From positions 1-16,150 of the forward strand of contig NW_027094009.1 of assembly GCF_003171515.1 (NCBI RefSeq): a stretch of 16,150 bases of DNA, written 5' to 3'. This document shows, piece by piece, positions 8,993 through 16,150 of this stretch; the stretch's first letter is position 1; every line of letters begins with the position of its first letter. This DNA comes from Pyrenophora tritici-repentis. Its lineage: Eukaryota; Ascomycota; Dothideomycetes; Pleosporales; Pleosporaceae. The position numbers and the translations under genes are program-made. Below the pieces are notes generated by a model that was not told the DNA's origin, searched no databases, and saw nothing but the letters and a program-made list of their open reading frames with translations.

Positions 8993-9113
8993 GAAGGGTC
9001 AGGAGGAAGGGTCAGGGAGGGTAGAAGGATCAGGGAGGGTAGAGAGGATCAGGGGGGTAGGAGGATCAGGGAGGGTAGAGAGGATCAGGGAGGGTAAAGA
9101 GGGTTAGGTATTA
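8993..9113 (+). repeat. G-rich minisatellite (GATCAGGGAGGGTAGAG units)
   Basis: Units beginning GATCAGGG are at 9028, 9047, 9063 and 9082 (spacing 19, 16, 19), preceded by related GGTCAGGAGG units and ending in AGAGGGTTAGG. Runs of three or more G recur every 4-10 bases on +, so a G-quadruplex is possible. Confidence 0.88.
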
Positions 9114-9186
9114 TAGTATAAGAAGATAACTAGAGAAAGTAAGTAAAAAGAGTTAAGAATAAAAAGTGGATAGTAATAATATATAG

Positions 9187-9780
9187 GGGGTTTTAGAGAG
9201 GAGGAAATATAAGAGAGTTTACTAGAAAATAAGAAAGAGGGTTTCAGAGTAGGCAGAAGCGTAAAGCAAGAGCATAGGGCAGAGGAAAAGAGGAAAAGAG
9301 GTAGAGTTTAAAGAAGGCCGCCGGTTGCGGTAAGGAAGATGCAAAGGCGAGAGTAGTAGAAGAGAATATAAGAGAGGATTATATGTTAGGGGTAAATAGG
9401 TAAGAGGGGGCGGGGATTTAGGGGCGCAAAAGGAGGGTAGAGAAGAAAATACAAGAGAGGTAGAGGTAAAGGGTTAGAAAGAGAGTTAGAATAGAATTTT
9501 TATAAGATAAGGTAGGTTTAGAGGACGCAGAGTTGTAGAGCGAAGTAGAGGGTAGGGTGTAAGAGTAGAGAGTAAGGAGTTAAAAGAAGTTAGATAGGGC
9601 GTATAAGTAGTAACACCCCGTTTTTAGGGTTAAGAAGTATTTAGGAGGAGAAAGGGAGAAGTAGGAAAAGAAGAGGGAGAGTAAGAGTAAGCCGTAAGGT
9701 GTCACAAAGAGGGTAGAGTAAGAGTAGAGGAGAGAGTAGAGGGGGTGGTGGGTGGACCGTAAGGTGTTACAAAAAGGGTG
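9187..9780 (+). repeat. Diverged direct repeat, left copy (partner 11045-11470)
   Basis: Ordered matches to the partner include GGAGGAAATATAAGAGAGTT at the left, GGGCAGAGGAAAAGAGG, then GCCGCCGGTTGCGGTAA near 9317 (partner GCCGCCCGTTGCGGTAA), GCGAGAGTAGTAGAAGAG, and a right-hand module GTAAGCCGTAAGGTGTCACA near 9689 (partner GTAAGCTGTAAGGTATCACA). The right module recurs once more near 9753 (CCGTAAGGTGTTACAAAAA). No coding content recognised. Confidence 0.8.
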
Positions 9781-10954
9781 AGTAAGAGTAGTTATTGTAG
9801 GATTAATTAGGTTATAGGAACGCAGGCGGTGGAGTGAGTTCCGGGGGCGCAGTACAGCAAGTCAGACGGGGCAGATAGGACAGACAAGGAGGCGAAACAA
9901 GTAGTAAGGGGGAAGAGGAGGTTTCACAAGTAGGTAGGGCGAAGAGAGGGTTTCATAGGTAAGTAGGATATAAAGAGAAGGGGAGTGTTAGGAAGAGATA
10001 AGTAAGGTATTATAAAGAAGAGGAGTATGTGTTATAAGGGTAGATAGTAGCGTGTAAAGAGTAGAGTAAAGAGTAGAGTAAAGAGTAGATAGTAGAGAGT
10101 GTAGGAAGTTAAGAAGGAGTAGAAGTGGTAAAGGAAGAGAGGGAGTAGGTAATAAAAACGGTAAGAGAGAGTAAAACGCAGAAGGAAAAGTAAAGAAAGT
10201 AGGTAAGTAAAGAGAAGTAGTAGGTAGTAGAAGAAGAGAAGTAGAGAAATAAAGAAAGGTTACAGGGTTAGGGAGAGTAAGAAGGGTAAGGGAGTAGGGA
10301 TAATAGAAGAGGATAGAAGAGATAGTAAAAGAGAAAAAAGAGAAGAGATATAAGAAGAGAGAAAGAGTGAAGAAGAGAGAGATGATAGTTAATATAATAT
10401 AGAAAAGTAAGAAAATAGATATAAGAGAATAGAATAGTAATAAAGAGTAAGAGTAAGAGCAGAAGTAAAGGAAAGGAAGAGAGAGAAAAAGGAAAATGAG
10501 AAGTAGAAGTGAAGAAGAAAGAGAGCACGAAAGAGAGCAAGAGTAAAGAAAAGGGTAAGAGTAGAAGTAGAAGTAGTGAAAGCGGTAAGAGAGAGTAAAG
10601 TAGGTAGTAGTAGAAGAAAGAAGTATAGAAAGGAAGTAAAGAGGAGTAGTAGGTAGTAGAAAAGAGAAGTAGAGTGAGTAAAGAAAGTCGGAGAAGAAAG
10701 AGAAAAAGGGTGAGAAGAGGTAATGAGTAAGGAGTAGGAAGAGAAAGGTTAGAGAGTAGAGTTAAAAGTAAAATTCGAAAGGGTTAGTAGAAGGAGAGAA
10801 AAAGGAAGGAGTAGGGAGTGAGGTAAGTAGGAGAGAAAGAGGTAGAAAGAAGAGGAAATAGGGAAAGTAAAGTAGATCAAGAGAGAGGAAAGGGAAGTTA
10901 GAGGAGTAAAGAAGTTGAGAGAGGAAAAGAGGGGAGGTGTAGTAGTAGAGGAGA

Positions 10955-11050
10955 GGGTAAGGGAGATTGAGGGTAAGGGAGATTGAGGGTAAGGGAGAGA
11001 TTGAGGGTAAGGGAGAGATTGAGGGTAAGGGAGAGAGTGAGGGTAAGGGA
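10955..11050 (+). repeat. G-rich minisatellite (GGGTAAGGGAGA..TTGA, 16-18 bp units)
   Basis: Units beginning GGGTAAGGGA are at 10955, 10971, 10987, 11005, 11023 and 11041 (spacing 16, 16, 18, 18, 18). Each unit holds two G3 runs, so adjacent units could form intramolecular G-quadruplexes. Confidence 0.92.
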
Positions 11051-11470
11051 TTTTAGGGAGGAGGAAATACAAGAGAGTTTAATAGAAAGCAAGAAAGAGG
11101 GATTGAGAGTAGGCGGAAGGGCGAAGGGAGAGGGTAGGGCAGAGGAAAAGAGGTTAAGTTTCAAGAAGCCGCCCGTTGCGGTAATAATAATACAAAAGCG
11201 AGAGTAGTAGAAAAGAATATAAGAGAATATTATATTTTAGAGGTAGATAGATAAGAGAGGGCGCGGAGTTGTAGACGCAAAATAATAGTAGAGAAAGAAA
11301 TACAAGAGAGATCGAGGTAAAGGCAAAGAAAGAGAGTAAGAAGAGGAGTTTTATCAAGGTAAGATAGATTAAGGGGGCGCAGAGGGTAAATTGTAAGAGT
11401 AGAGAGTAGAGAAAGAAGAGAGAGAGAGTAAGAGTAAGCTGTAAGGTATCACAAAAAGGGTAGAGGAGAG
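11045..11470 (+). repeat. Diverged direct repeat, right copy (partner 9187-9780)
   Basis: Starts TTTTAGGGAGGAGGAAATAC and follows the partner through the GGGCAGAGGAAAAGAGG and GTTGCGGTAA words to the GTAAGGTATCACAAAAAGGG module near 11440. It is shorter than the left copy and lies about 1.85 kb away. The duplication includes the end of the adjoining minisatellite only on this side. Confidence 0.8.
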
Positions 11471-11650
11471 GGTAGAGTAGAGAGAAGAAGTTTAACAAGT
11501 ATAAGATAAAAGAAAGAAGAAATATAAAAGTAGAGAGAAGTAAAGAAGAAGAAGAGAATCGAAGAAGTATAGGAGGATAGAAAGAAAAGAAGGAGGTAAA
11601 CGAAAAGAGAAAATAAATAAGAAGAGTATAAAAGAAGATAGTTAGAAATT

Positions 11651-11934
11651 AAGACGAAGTATTATATTATTATTATTATATTTCCATTAGAGTCCTGTAT
11701 CAGTCGGTGACTATGTAGGACTTTGGCTAAGCCGTTCTATGTATGTTGTTCAATATGGAGTTTCTATAGGTCTTGTACAATTTGGAGGATAGTTGCGTAG
11801 TCCAATTTCCGAGCTAGTCTTCCGTTGGCGCGGGTGCTAAAGAGCAGTGTGGTGAACAGAAAGAGATGTAACAGCGAGCTCTTTGCGAAAAGAAATATTG
11901 TTTGTAGTTTTATACAGTGTCTGTCTGTTGTTTT
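11651..11934. other. Spacer of ordinary composition between purine domain and satellite
   Basis: Begins with an ATT microsatellite (11661-11680) and then mixed-composition sequence. I see no gene, RNA or repeat unit here; the satellite proper starts at 11935, though TTTTGTGTAG just before it is the usual unit junction. Confidence 0.5.
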
Positions 11935-12860
11935 GTGTAGGCGTCTGTATATAGGGATCTACAAGAGAGAGAATAGATCTATACAGCTATTGCCTGGTCG
12001 ATGTTTTGCTCGTGCGTGTGCTAGTGAAAGCAGGTGCTGGAGCGGTTCGGTATATGGGGTCGGTATATCGAGTCGGTTTAGGGCGTTCGGTAGAGAGGGT
12101 ATTTGGTGTAGGCGTCTGTATATAGGGATCTACAAGACAGAATAGATCTATACAGCTATTACCTAGTCGATGTTTTGGGCGTTTTGGTGTAGGCGTCTGT
12201 ATACAGGAATCTATTATAACCTAACAATAATAGACCTATACAGCTATTGCCTAGTCGATGTTTTGCTCGTGCGTGTGCTAGTGAAAGCAGGTGCTAGAGC
12301 GGTTCGGTATATGGGGTCGGTATATCGAGTCGGTTTAGGGCGTTCGGTGGAGAGGGTATTTGGTGTAGGCGTCTGTATATAGGGATCTACAAGAGAGAGA
12401 ATAGATCTATACATCTAGTGCCTGGTCGGTGTTTTGCTCGTGCGTGTGCTAGTGAAAGCAGGTGCTAGAGCGGTTCGGTATATGGGGTCGGTATATCGAG
12501 TCGGTTTAGGGCGTTCGGTGGAGAGGGTATTTGGTGTAGGCGTCTGTATATAGGGATCTACAAGAGAGAGAATAGATCTATACATCTAGTGCCTGGTCGG
12601 TGTTTTGCTCGTGCGTGTGCTAGTGAAAGCAGGTGCTAGAGCGGTTCGGTATATGGGGTCGGTATATCGAGTCGGTTTAGGTCGTTCGGTGAGAGGGCTT
12701 TTGGTGTAGGCGTCTGTATATAGGGATCTACAAGAGAGATAATAGATCTATACATCTAGTGCCTGGTCGGTGTTTTGCTCGTGAGTGTGCTGGTGACAGC
12801 AGGTGCTGGAGCGGTTCGGTATATGGGGTCGGTATATCGAGTTGGTTTAGGGCGTTCGGG
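11935..12860 (+). repeat. 171-bp satellite array, about 5.5 units
   Basis: The unit opening GTGTAGGCGTCTGTATA occurs at 11935, 12106, 12187, 12363, 12534 and 12704, giving lengths 171, 81 (internally deleted), 176, 171, 170 and a final truncated unit of about 157 to 12860. Full units contain GGGATCTACAAGAGAGAGAA, GTTTTGCTCGTGCGTGTGCT and GGTATATCGAGTCGGTTTAG. Unit 12187 is a variant with ATAACCTAACAATAATAG. Units are highly similar. Because 171 is a multiple of three, short open frames repeat too, but they carry no sign of being genes. The array lies immediately upstream of the TLH copy 2 promoter region. Confidence 0.95.
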
Positions 12861-13264
12861 TATAGGTAGCATCTAGATATATAGGCCTATTACTTTGCAG
12901 CAATAGAGATATATACCTAAGGAAGAGCCGTTGCTCTGTCGGTTTCGTAGAGGGTGCCTTCGATCGAACATCTAAAATCAGTTGGCGCACGGGCCATTTG
13001 CAGAGATTTCTCTCAACTAAGGCCAGGTAACAACTCTAACCAGGGCGCTCAATGGTACGTTATAATATACCATTTTTTTGTTAGTGCTGAGAAGTACGCG
13101 TATGGCGGGTATATACTAGAACCAGGGGTTTATCCCATTAAACTTCAGGAGTACATCCCATTTTTAGTCTATAGTCGAAATTACTCCAAATTTAGACATA
13201 TAACTCAGCATACGTAGACGCACAATCTGACGAATTTACAGCGCAGCAGACTATGTGGTTCAGG
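12861..13264. other. TLH copy 2 far upstream region, no gene seen
   Basis: Unique-looking, slightly AT-rich sequence with no repeat structure I can see. A + frame open from about 12954 to 13217 begins at GTG, not ATG, and has no recognisable domain, so I do not call it a gene. Confidence 0.5.
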
Positions 13265-13430
13265 AGCTTAGGGTTTGGTGTTCTTGGTTAGGGTTACGCG
13301 TCTGGGGGTCAGGAGGTCGCGAGGCTCGGCACCCGCCGCGCGCGCGCCGCCGGAGTAAGCACCGAGAGAGCGATCAACAGCGCGTGTATATAAGAAGCCG
13401 AGTAGAACAGGTAGGCGTCGATATTTCAAC
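13265..13430 (+). promoter_or_regulatory. TLH copy 2 core promoter region with GC block and TATA box
   Basis: TATATAAG at 13387-13394 lies 44 bases before the ATG at 13431, a fitting place for a TATA box with a very short 5' leader. Upstream is an alternating GC block at 13333-13353 (CCGCCGCGCGCGCGCCGCC..), unlike anything else in the window. Two telomere-like TTAGGG words lie at 13268-13273 and 13288-13293. Promoter function is inferred from position. Confidence 0.6.
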
Positions 13431-13830
13431 ATGTCTAAACCTAGCATCGAGTGCCAGTATTTCGAGCATGTGCCTGAGCACAGCGTAGCGGCATGCAGAG
13501 AGTGCAGATATGCAGTATGGCCAGATCAGATTGAGGGCCATCTACAGAAGCAGCATAAGGTTAGTTACAAGGAGGCTGAGGCAGTTGGACAGCAGGTTCG
13601 CAGCTGGGCTGGGTTAGTCCAGTACCCTAGTGAGCTCGAGGTGCCGACTGGTGCTCCAAAGCCTGTGCGGCAATTGCCAGTGTATACAGACGGGATGTTA
13701 TGCCAATTTGACTCCAGCTGCTGCTATTATGTAGCAAGAAGTAAGGAGGCTATACGAAAGCATTGGCGTAAGGACCATCAAGGATGGTCAGCAGGGAAGA
13801 AGCGAGGGCGCCAAGTCGAACCAGGCAGAA
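13431..13830 (+). other. OrsD-like N-terminal domain with two C2H2-type finger patterns
   Basis: Residues 22-42 show C-x2-C-x11-H-x4-H (CRECRYAVWP then GHLQKQH). A second pattern about residues 90-120 shows MLCQFDSSCCYY followed by KHWRKDH. Paired fingers in a protein of this kind match the OrsD-like region (DUF3505) found alone or fused to helicases in fungi. DNA or protein binding is inferred. The domain name is from recognition, not from a profile search. Confidence 0.7.
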
Positions 13831-16150
13831 GAGCGTGCAGGCACATATGGATAAGGGGTACCGGCTGGTCCATTGCCAGCGATTATTCAGCAGCCGGCAT
13901 GGATCGCAGTACTTTGAGGTCCAGGCACCCCAGGATGGAGAAGGCCCCGAAATCGTGCCCGTAGACGGGGCAGCAGCATGGGCGCGAGTGGGCGAGCAGA
14001 TGGCCAAGGCGTGGGCAGACATCGAGAAGCGGGCGCAGACGACGATCCAGGAGGGCGAGCGCGACGAGGTGAACCCATGGCTGGAGCGGACGCAGTGGTT
14101 GCCGTACCTAGTGGGCATGGAGAGGCCGGATTTGTTAGCGTGCATCGAGGAGCCCGTGGCAGAGCCAGATGCCAGGCAGGAGCAGCAGGCCGAGCCGGTG
14201 GAAGCAGCGATTTGGGCAGCCATGGATGGATTGGCGCGGTTCAGCCAGGCATCCATTATTGACCGGATTGGCGTGTTTATACGGTTGGAGGCAATTCGCA
14301 CAGAGATGCACCAAACCCGGTTCCAGCCGTTACAGCCGTATATGGACAAGAACGCCATTGTCAAGCACACACGACCGTGGCAGCAGATGTTAATGTTTTT
14401 TGCACGCACACAGAAAGAGCACGGGTGGAAGAGCCCAAGTATAGACTCCGCAACAATCAATTCAATCCGGTCACTCTCCTAGACCCACTTACCTATCTAG
14501 GTAGGGCTTAAACTCCTATAGGTAACTACTAGGCTTAAAGCGGTAATCAATCAATCCAATCTGAACCTTCTAGGACCCACTTAATTGATTGTTGCGGACT
14601 GTGCCCAAGTATCGGTTTACGCGCCGGCAGCGAGAGGCATGGGAGGTGTTAATCGAACAGGCAAAGCGGAGCATAGAGGGAGACGAAGAAGATGAAGCCG
14701 AGGATATGGACGAAGAGAGAGAAGAGCTGGACGAGGAGATGATGGACGACATAGACGAGGCGATAGAGGTAGCTGAGGAAGAGCCAGGTCAGGGAGAAGG
14801 CCCCGAGCCTAAGAAGTTGTCTAAGATACAGAAAGCGTGTTTGGAGTTTTGCATTGCATTACTTAACCACCGCATCACCCGTAGAGAGTATGACAGCCGC
14901 TGGTGTGCGCGTTGGCGGTGCTGGGCGTCAAGGAGGACGGATGGAAGGGGCCGGAGCAGTACCCGCCGATATTATCGGCGGTGATCAAGATCGCTCGGTT
15001 TATGGTCGTGCAGAAGGGACTAGAAATGTCAGGGCCGAGGAGGATAGCGGCGATGAGACAGACGACGACTTAGATGACAGCGCGTACGAGAGCGGGCCAA
15101 GCCAGCGACGGCGTCCAAGGGGTGTTTGCAGTTAGTGCAGAAGATGATGGACCGGTTCATGGTGCGCGGCAGCCATAGCCCCATGCAGTGGATGTTGGAT
15201 TTGCGGACGTATGGATTGAAGATCCATTACAACACTACAACCCGCGGGCATGTAGAGTGGACGAACGGCGACGAGCAGACTCCGCAACAATCAATCGGAT
15301 CGGCATGATTGATTCCTATCTAGGTTAAAGGCTGCCTAATAAAGTAACTCTTTAACCTATATAGGAATCAATCATGTCGATCGATTGATTGTTGCGGAGT
15401 CTGGCGACGAGCTGCTGTACAAAGAGCTGCATTTTAGCATGGCGCAGTTCCGCGGCATGGTACATGGGCTGGCTAGCGAGAGCCGGCGATTATTAACAGA
15501 GGAGTTAATGTTTAGCAGCAAGGCAGCGCCGGTGCCGGCAGTGCCATGGGAGAGCATACGTGACAACCCAACCGACGAGCGGCCAGGATGGAACTTTTTG
15601 AAGGATCATCGCACAAACATGCCCGTCAACGGCGAGAGGTGGTTATTTGAGCGGTAGGCGAGAGCGCCAGCATCCGGAGTCGGTTCATGAAGCCCGGGAC
15701 GCAGTCAGGGGTAGACCGACAGGCAATAGAGCGATACATGGACCGGGTGGTAGAATTTCGCGAGAAGCTGGCGGTGTTAATGCATATAACGGGTGGGCAG
15801 CCAGCGCGAGGGCCAGAGCTACTGAGCGTACGGCATAGCAACACAGTGCAAGGGGGGCATCGCAATATATTCATCGAGGACGGCATGGTGGTGTTTGTGA
15901 CACGGTACCACAAGGGATACAAAGTCAGCGGCGACGTCAAGATTATCCATCGATATTTGCCGCGCGAGGTGGGCGAGCTGGTAGTGTGGTATATGTGGCT
16001 GGTGTTGCCGTTCCAGCAGCGGCTCGAGGCGTTGGTGTGGGAGAAGGAGGCAGTTTCGTCGCATATGTGGCCAGCAGACCCCAGCGGCCGCAAGTGGACG
16101 ACGATCGGCTGCGGGAGGCGTTGAAGCGCGAGAGCCGGATCGCGATGGGC
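13431..16150 (+). CDS. Telomere-linked RecQ-type helicase, copy 2, 5' half (3' end outside window; frameshifted, two insertions)
   Basis: Starts at ATG 13431, just downstream of the TATA box, reading MSKPSIECQYFEHVP. Frame 13431 to about 13830 carries the finger domain; a frameshift near 13825-13840 moves to the frame ending in the insertion at 14443 (AHMDKGYRLVHCQRLFSSRH, later TRPWQQMLMFFARTQKEHGW). After the insertion the frame resumes as PKYRFTRRQREAWEVLIEQA, then an acidic stretch (about 14675-14800). Breaks follow near 14893, 15035, 15112 and 15655. After the second insertion it continues GDELLYKELHF, matching copy 1. The helicase core itself lies beyond the right edge; it is expected because copy 1 continues into it. 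If copy 1's tail applies, the whole protein would be about 1,580 residues (inference), a usual size for this family. Function as in copy 1. Confidence 0.87.
14443..14602. mobile_element. 160-bp MITE-like element in TLH copy 2, with 10-bp target duplication
   Basis: Starts AGACTCCGCAACAATCAATT and ends AATTGATTGTTGCGGACTGT, so 16 inner bases of the ends are exact inverted repeats; the outermost four bases of the right end are altered. Flanked by perfect 10-bp repeats GCCCAAGTAT at 14433-14442 and 14603-14612. Inside, CAATCAATTCAATCC and CAATCAATCCAATCT begin a diverged direct repeat ending in ACCCACTTA on both sides. It shares CCTATCTAGGT and CTTAAA words with the 126-bp element. No coding capacity; it brings stop codons into the helicase frame. 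Removing it and one flank gives HGWKSP then YRFTRR, but one extra C is needed to keep frame. Confidence 0.82.
14919..16150 (+). repeat. Long direct repeat, right copy (matches 1-1235)
   Basis: See the left copy for the list of indels; here the sites are near 14965, 15036, 15100, 15115, 15141, 15179, 15653, 16080 and 16098. The repeat is cut by the window edge. Confidence 0.95.
15277..15402. mobile_element. 126-bp foldback MITE-like element in TLH copy 2 (same insertion as 359-484)
   Basis: Same length and, as far as I can read, the same sequence as the element at 359-484. It has the same GGCGACGAGC flanks at 15267-15276 and 15403-15412. It therefore predates the duplication or homogenisation of the two TLH copies and is not a second independent insertion. 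Confidence 0.85.

Larger units (their letters stand above)
6341..11650 (+). other. Purine-rich, cytosine-poor intergenic domain
   Basis: The + strand here is mostly G and A with some T and few C; for example 10321-10380 has no C and only five T by hand count. Stops are frequent on + in all frames; minus-strand open frames are Leu/Ser-rich shadows. Within it I could name two decayed helicase tails, two minisatellites and one diverged direct repeat (separate entries). The rest, including 6341-6970 and 9790-10950, is degenerate GA-rich sequence with no recognisable gene. A sharp change to ordinary composition occurs near 11650-11690, at a short ATT microsatellite (11661-11680). Confidence 0.85.

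Noticed and set aside
9187..11470. LTR pair of a retrotransposon
   Set aside because: The two similar blocks lack clear TG..CA ends, primer-binding site and any reverse transcriptase or integrase reading between them.
11825..12382. Two + strand frames with repeated CRRLYIGIYK words
   Set aside because: They are translations of the 171-bp satellite; the period is a multiple of three so the peptide repeats. The first has no upstream ATG, and both stop at small unit variants.
11935..12860. CRISPR-like array
   Set aside because: Whole 171-bp units repeat with no distinct spacers; this is a satellite.
12954..13217. 87-codon + frame upstream of TLH copy 2
   Set aside because: It begins at GTG, has no ATG near its start, shows no recognisable domain and lies in the TLH upstream region.
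13268..13293. Telomere tract
   Set aside because: Only two separate TTAGGG words, not an array. Similar GGTTAGGG words elsewhere in the purine domain are expected from composition.

Overview
The window looks like a subtelomeric segment of a filamentous ascomycete genome (Pezizomycotina; no finer placement can be supported). The main evidence is a telomere-linked RecQ-type helicase (TLH) gene. It has the layout I know from fungal subtelomeric helicases: an OrsD-like N-terminus with C2H2-type fingers, an acidic linker, a long central domain, a RecQ helicase core and a Cys-rich tail. Eukaryotic features (TATA box, hairpin MITE-like insertions, satellite and minisatellite DNA) agree. No tRNA, rRNA, CRISPR array or bacterial-style operon was seen.

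Layout, left to right. Bases 1-3565: the 3' two thirds of TLH copy 1, on +, entering from outside the window. Its reading frame changes many times, and a 126-bp foldback element (359-484) lies inside it. Bases 3558-6340: a Ser/Glu/Gly/Arg-coding-like low-complexity tract with short tandem repeats. Bases 6340-11650: a very purine-rich, cytosine-poor + strand. It holds two decayed copies of the helicase tail (about 7780-8200 and 8330-8970), two G-rich minisatellites and a diverged direct repeat (about 9187-9780 and 11045-11470). Bases 11650-11934: ordinary-composition spacer. Bases 11935-12860: about 5.5 units of a 171-bp satellite. Bases 12861-13430: upstream region with a GC-rich block and a TATA box. 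Bases 13431-16150: the 5' half of TLH copy 2, on +, running off the right edge and interrupted by a 160-bp element (14443-14602) and the same 126-bp element as copy 1 (15277-15402).

Bases 1-1235 and 14919-16150 are the same sequence. The window therefore spans about one period (14,918 bp) of a head-to-tail arrangement of TLH genes with their 3' and 5' flanks. The differences I could find between the two copies are all single-base or similarly small indels, mostly at homopolymers, with no substitutions. Many of the frameshifts may therefore be read or assembly errors rather than true decay.

The most interesting objects are the three short inverted-repeat insertions in the TLH coding sequence. 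They share the end AGACTCCGCAACAATCAAT, are flanked by perfect 10-bp direct repeats, and fold as long hairpins. For the 126-bp element, removing the element plus one flanking repeat rejoins the helicase frame exactly. The second is the roughly 8-kb strand-asymmetric purine domain between the genes.
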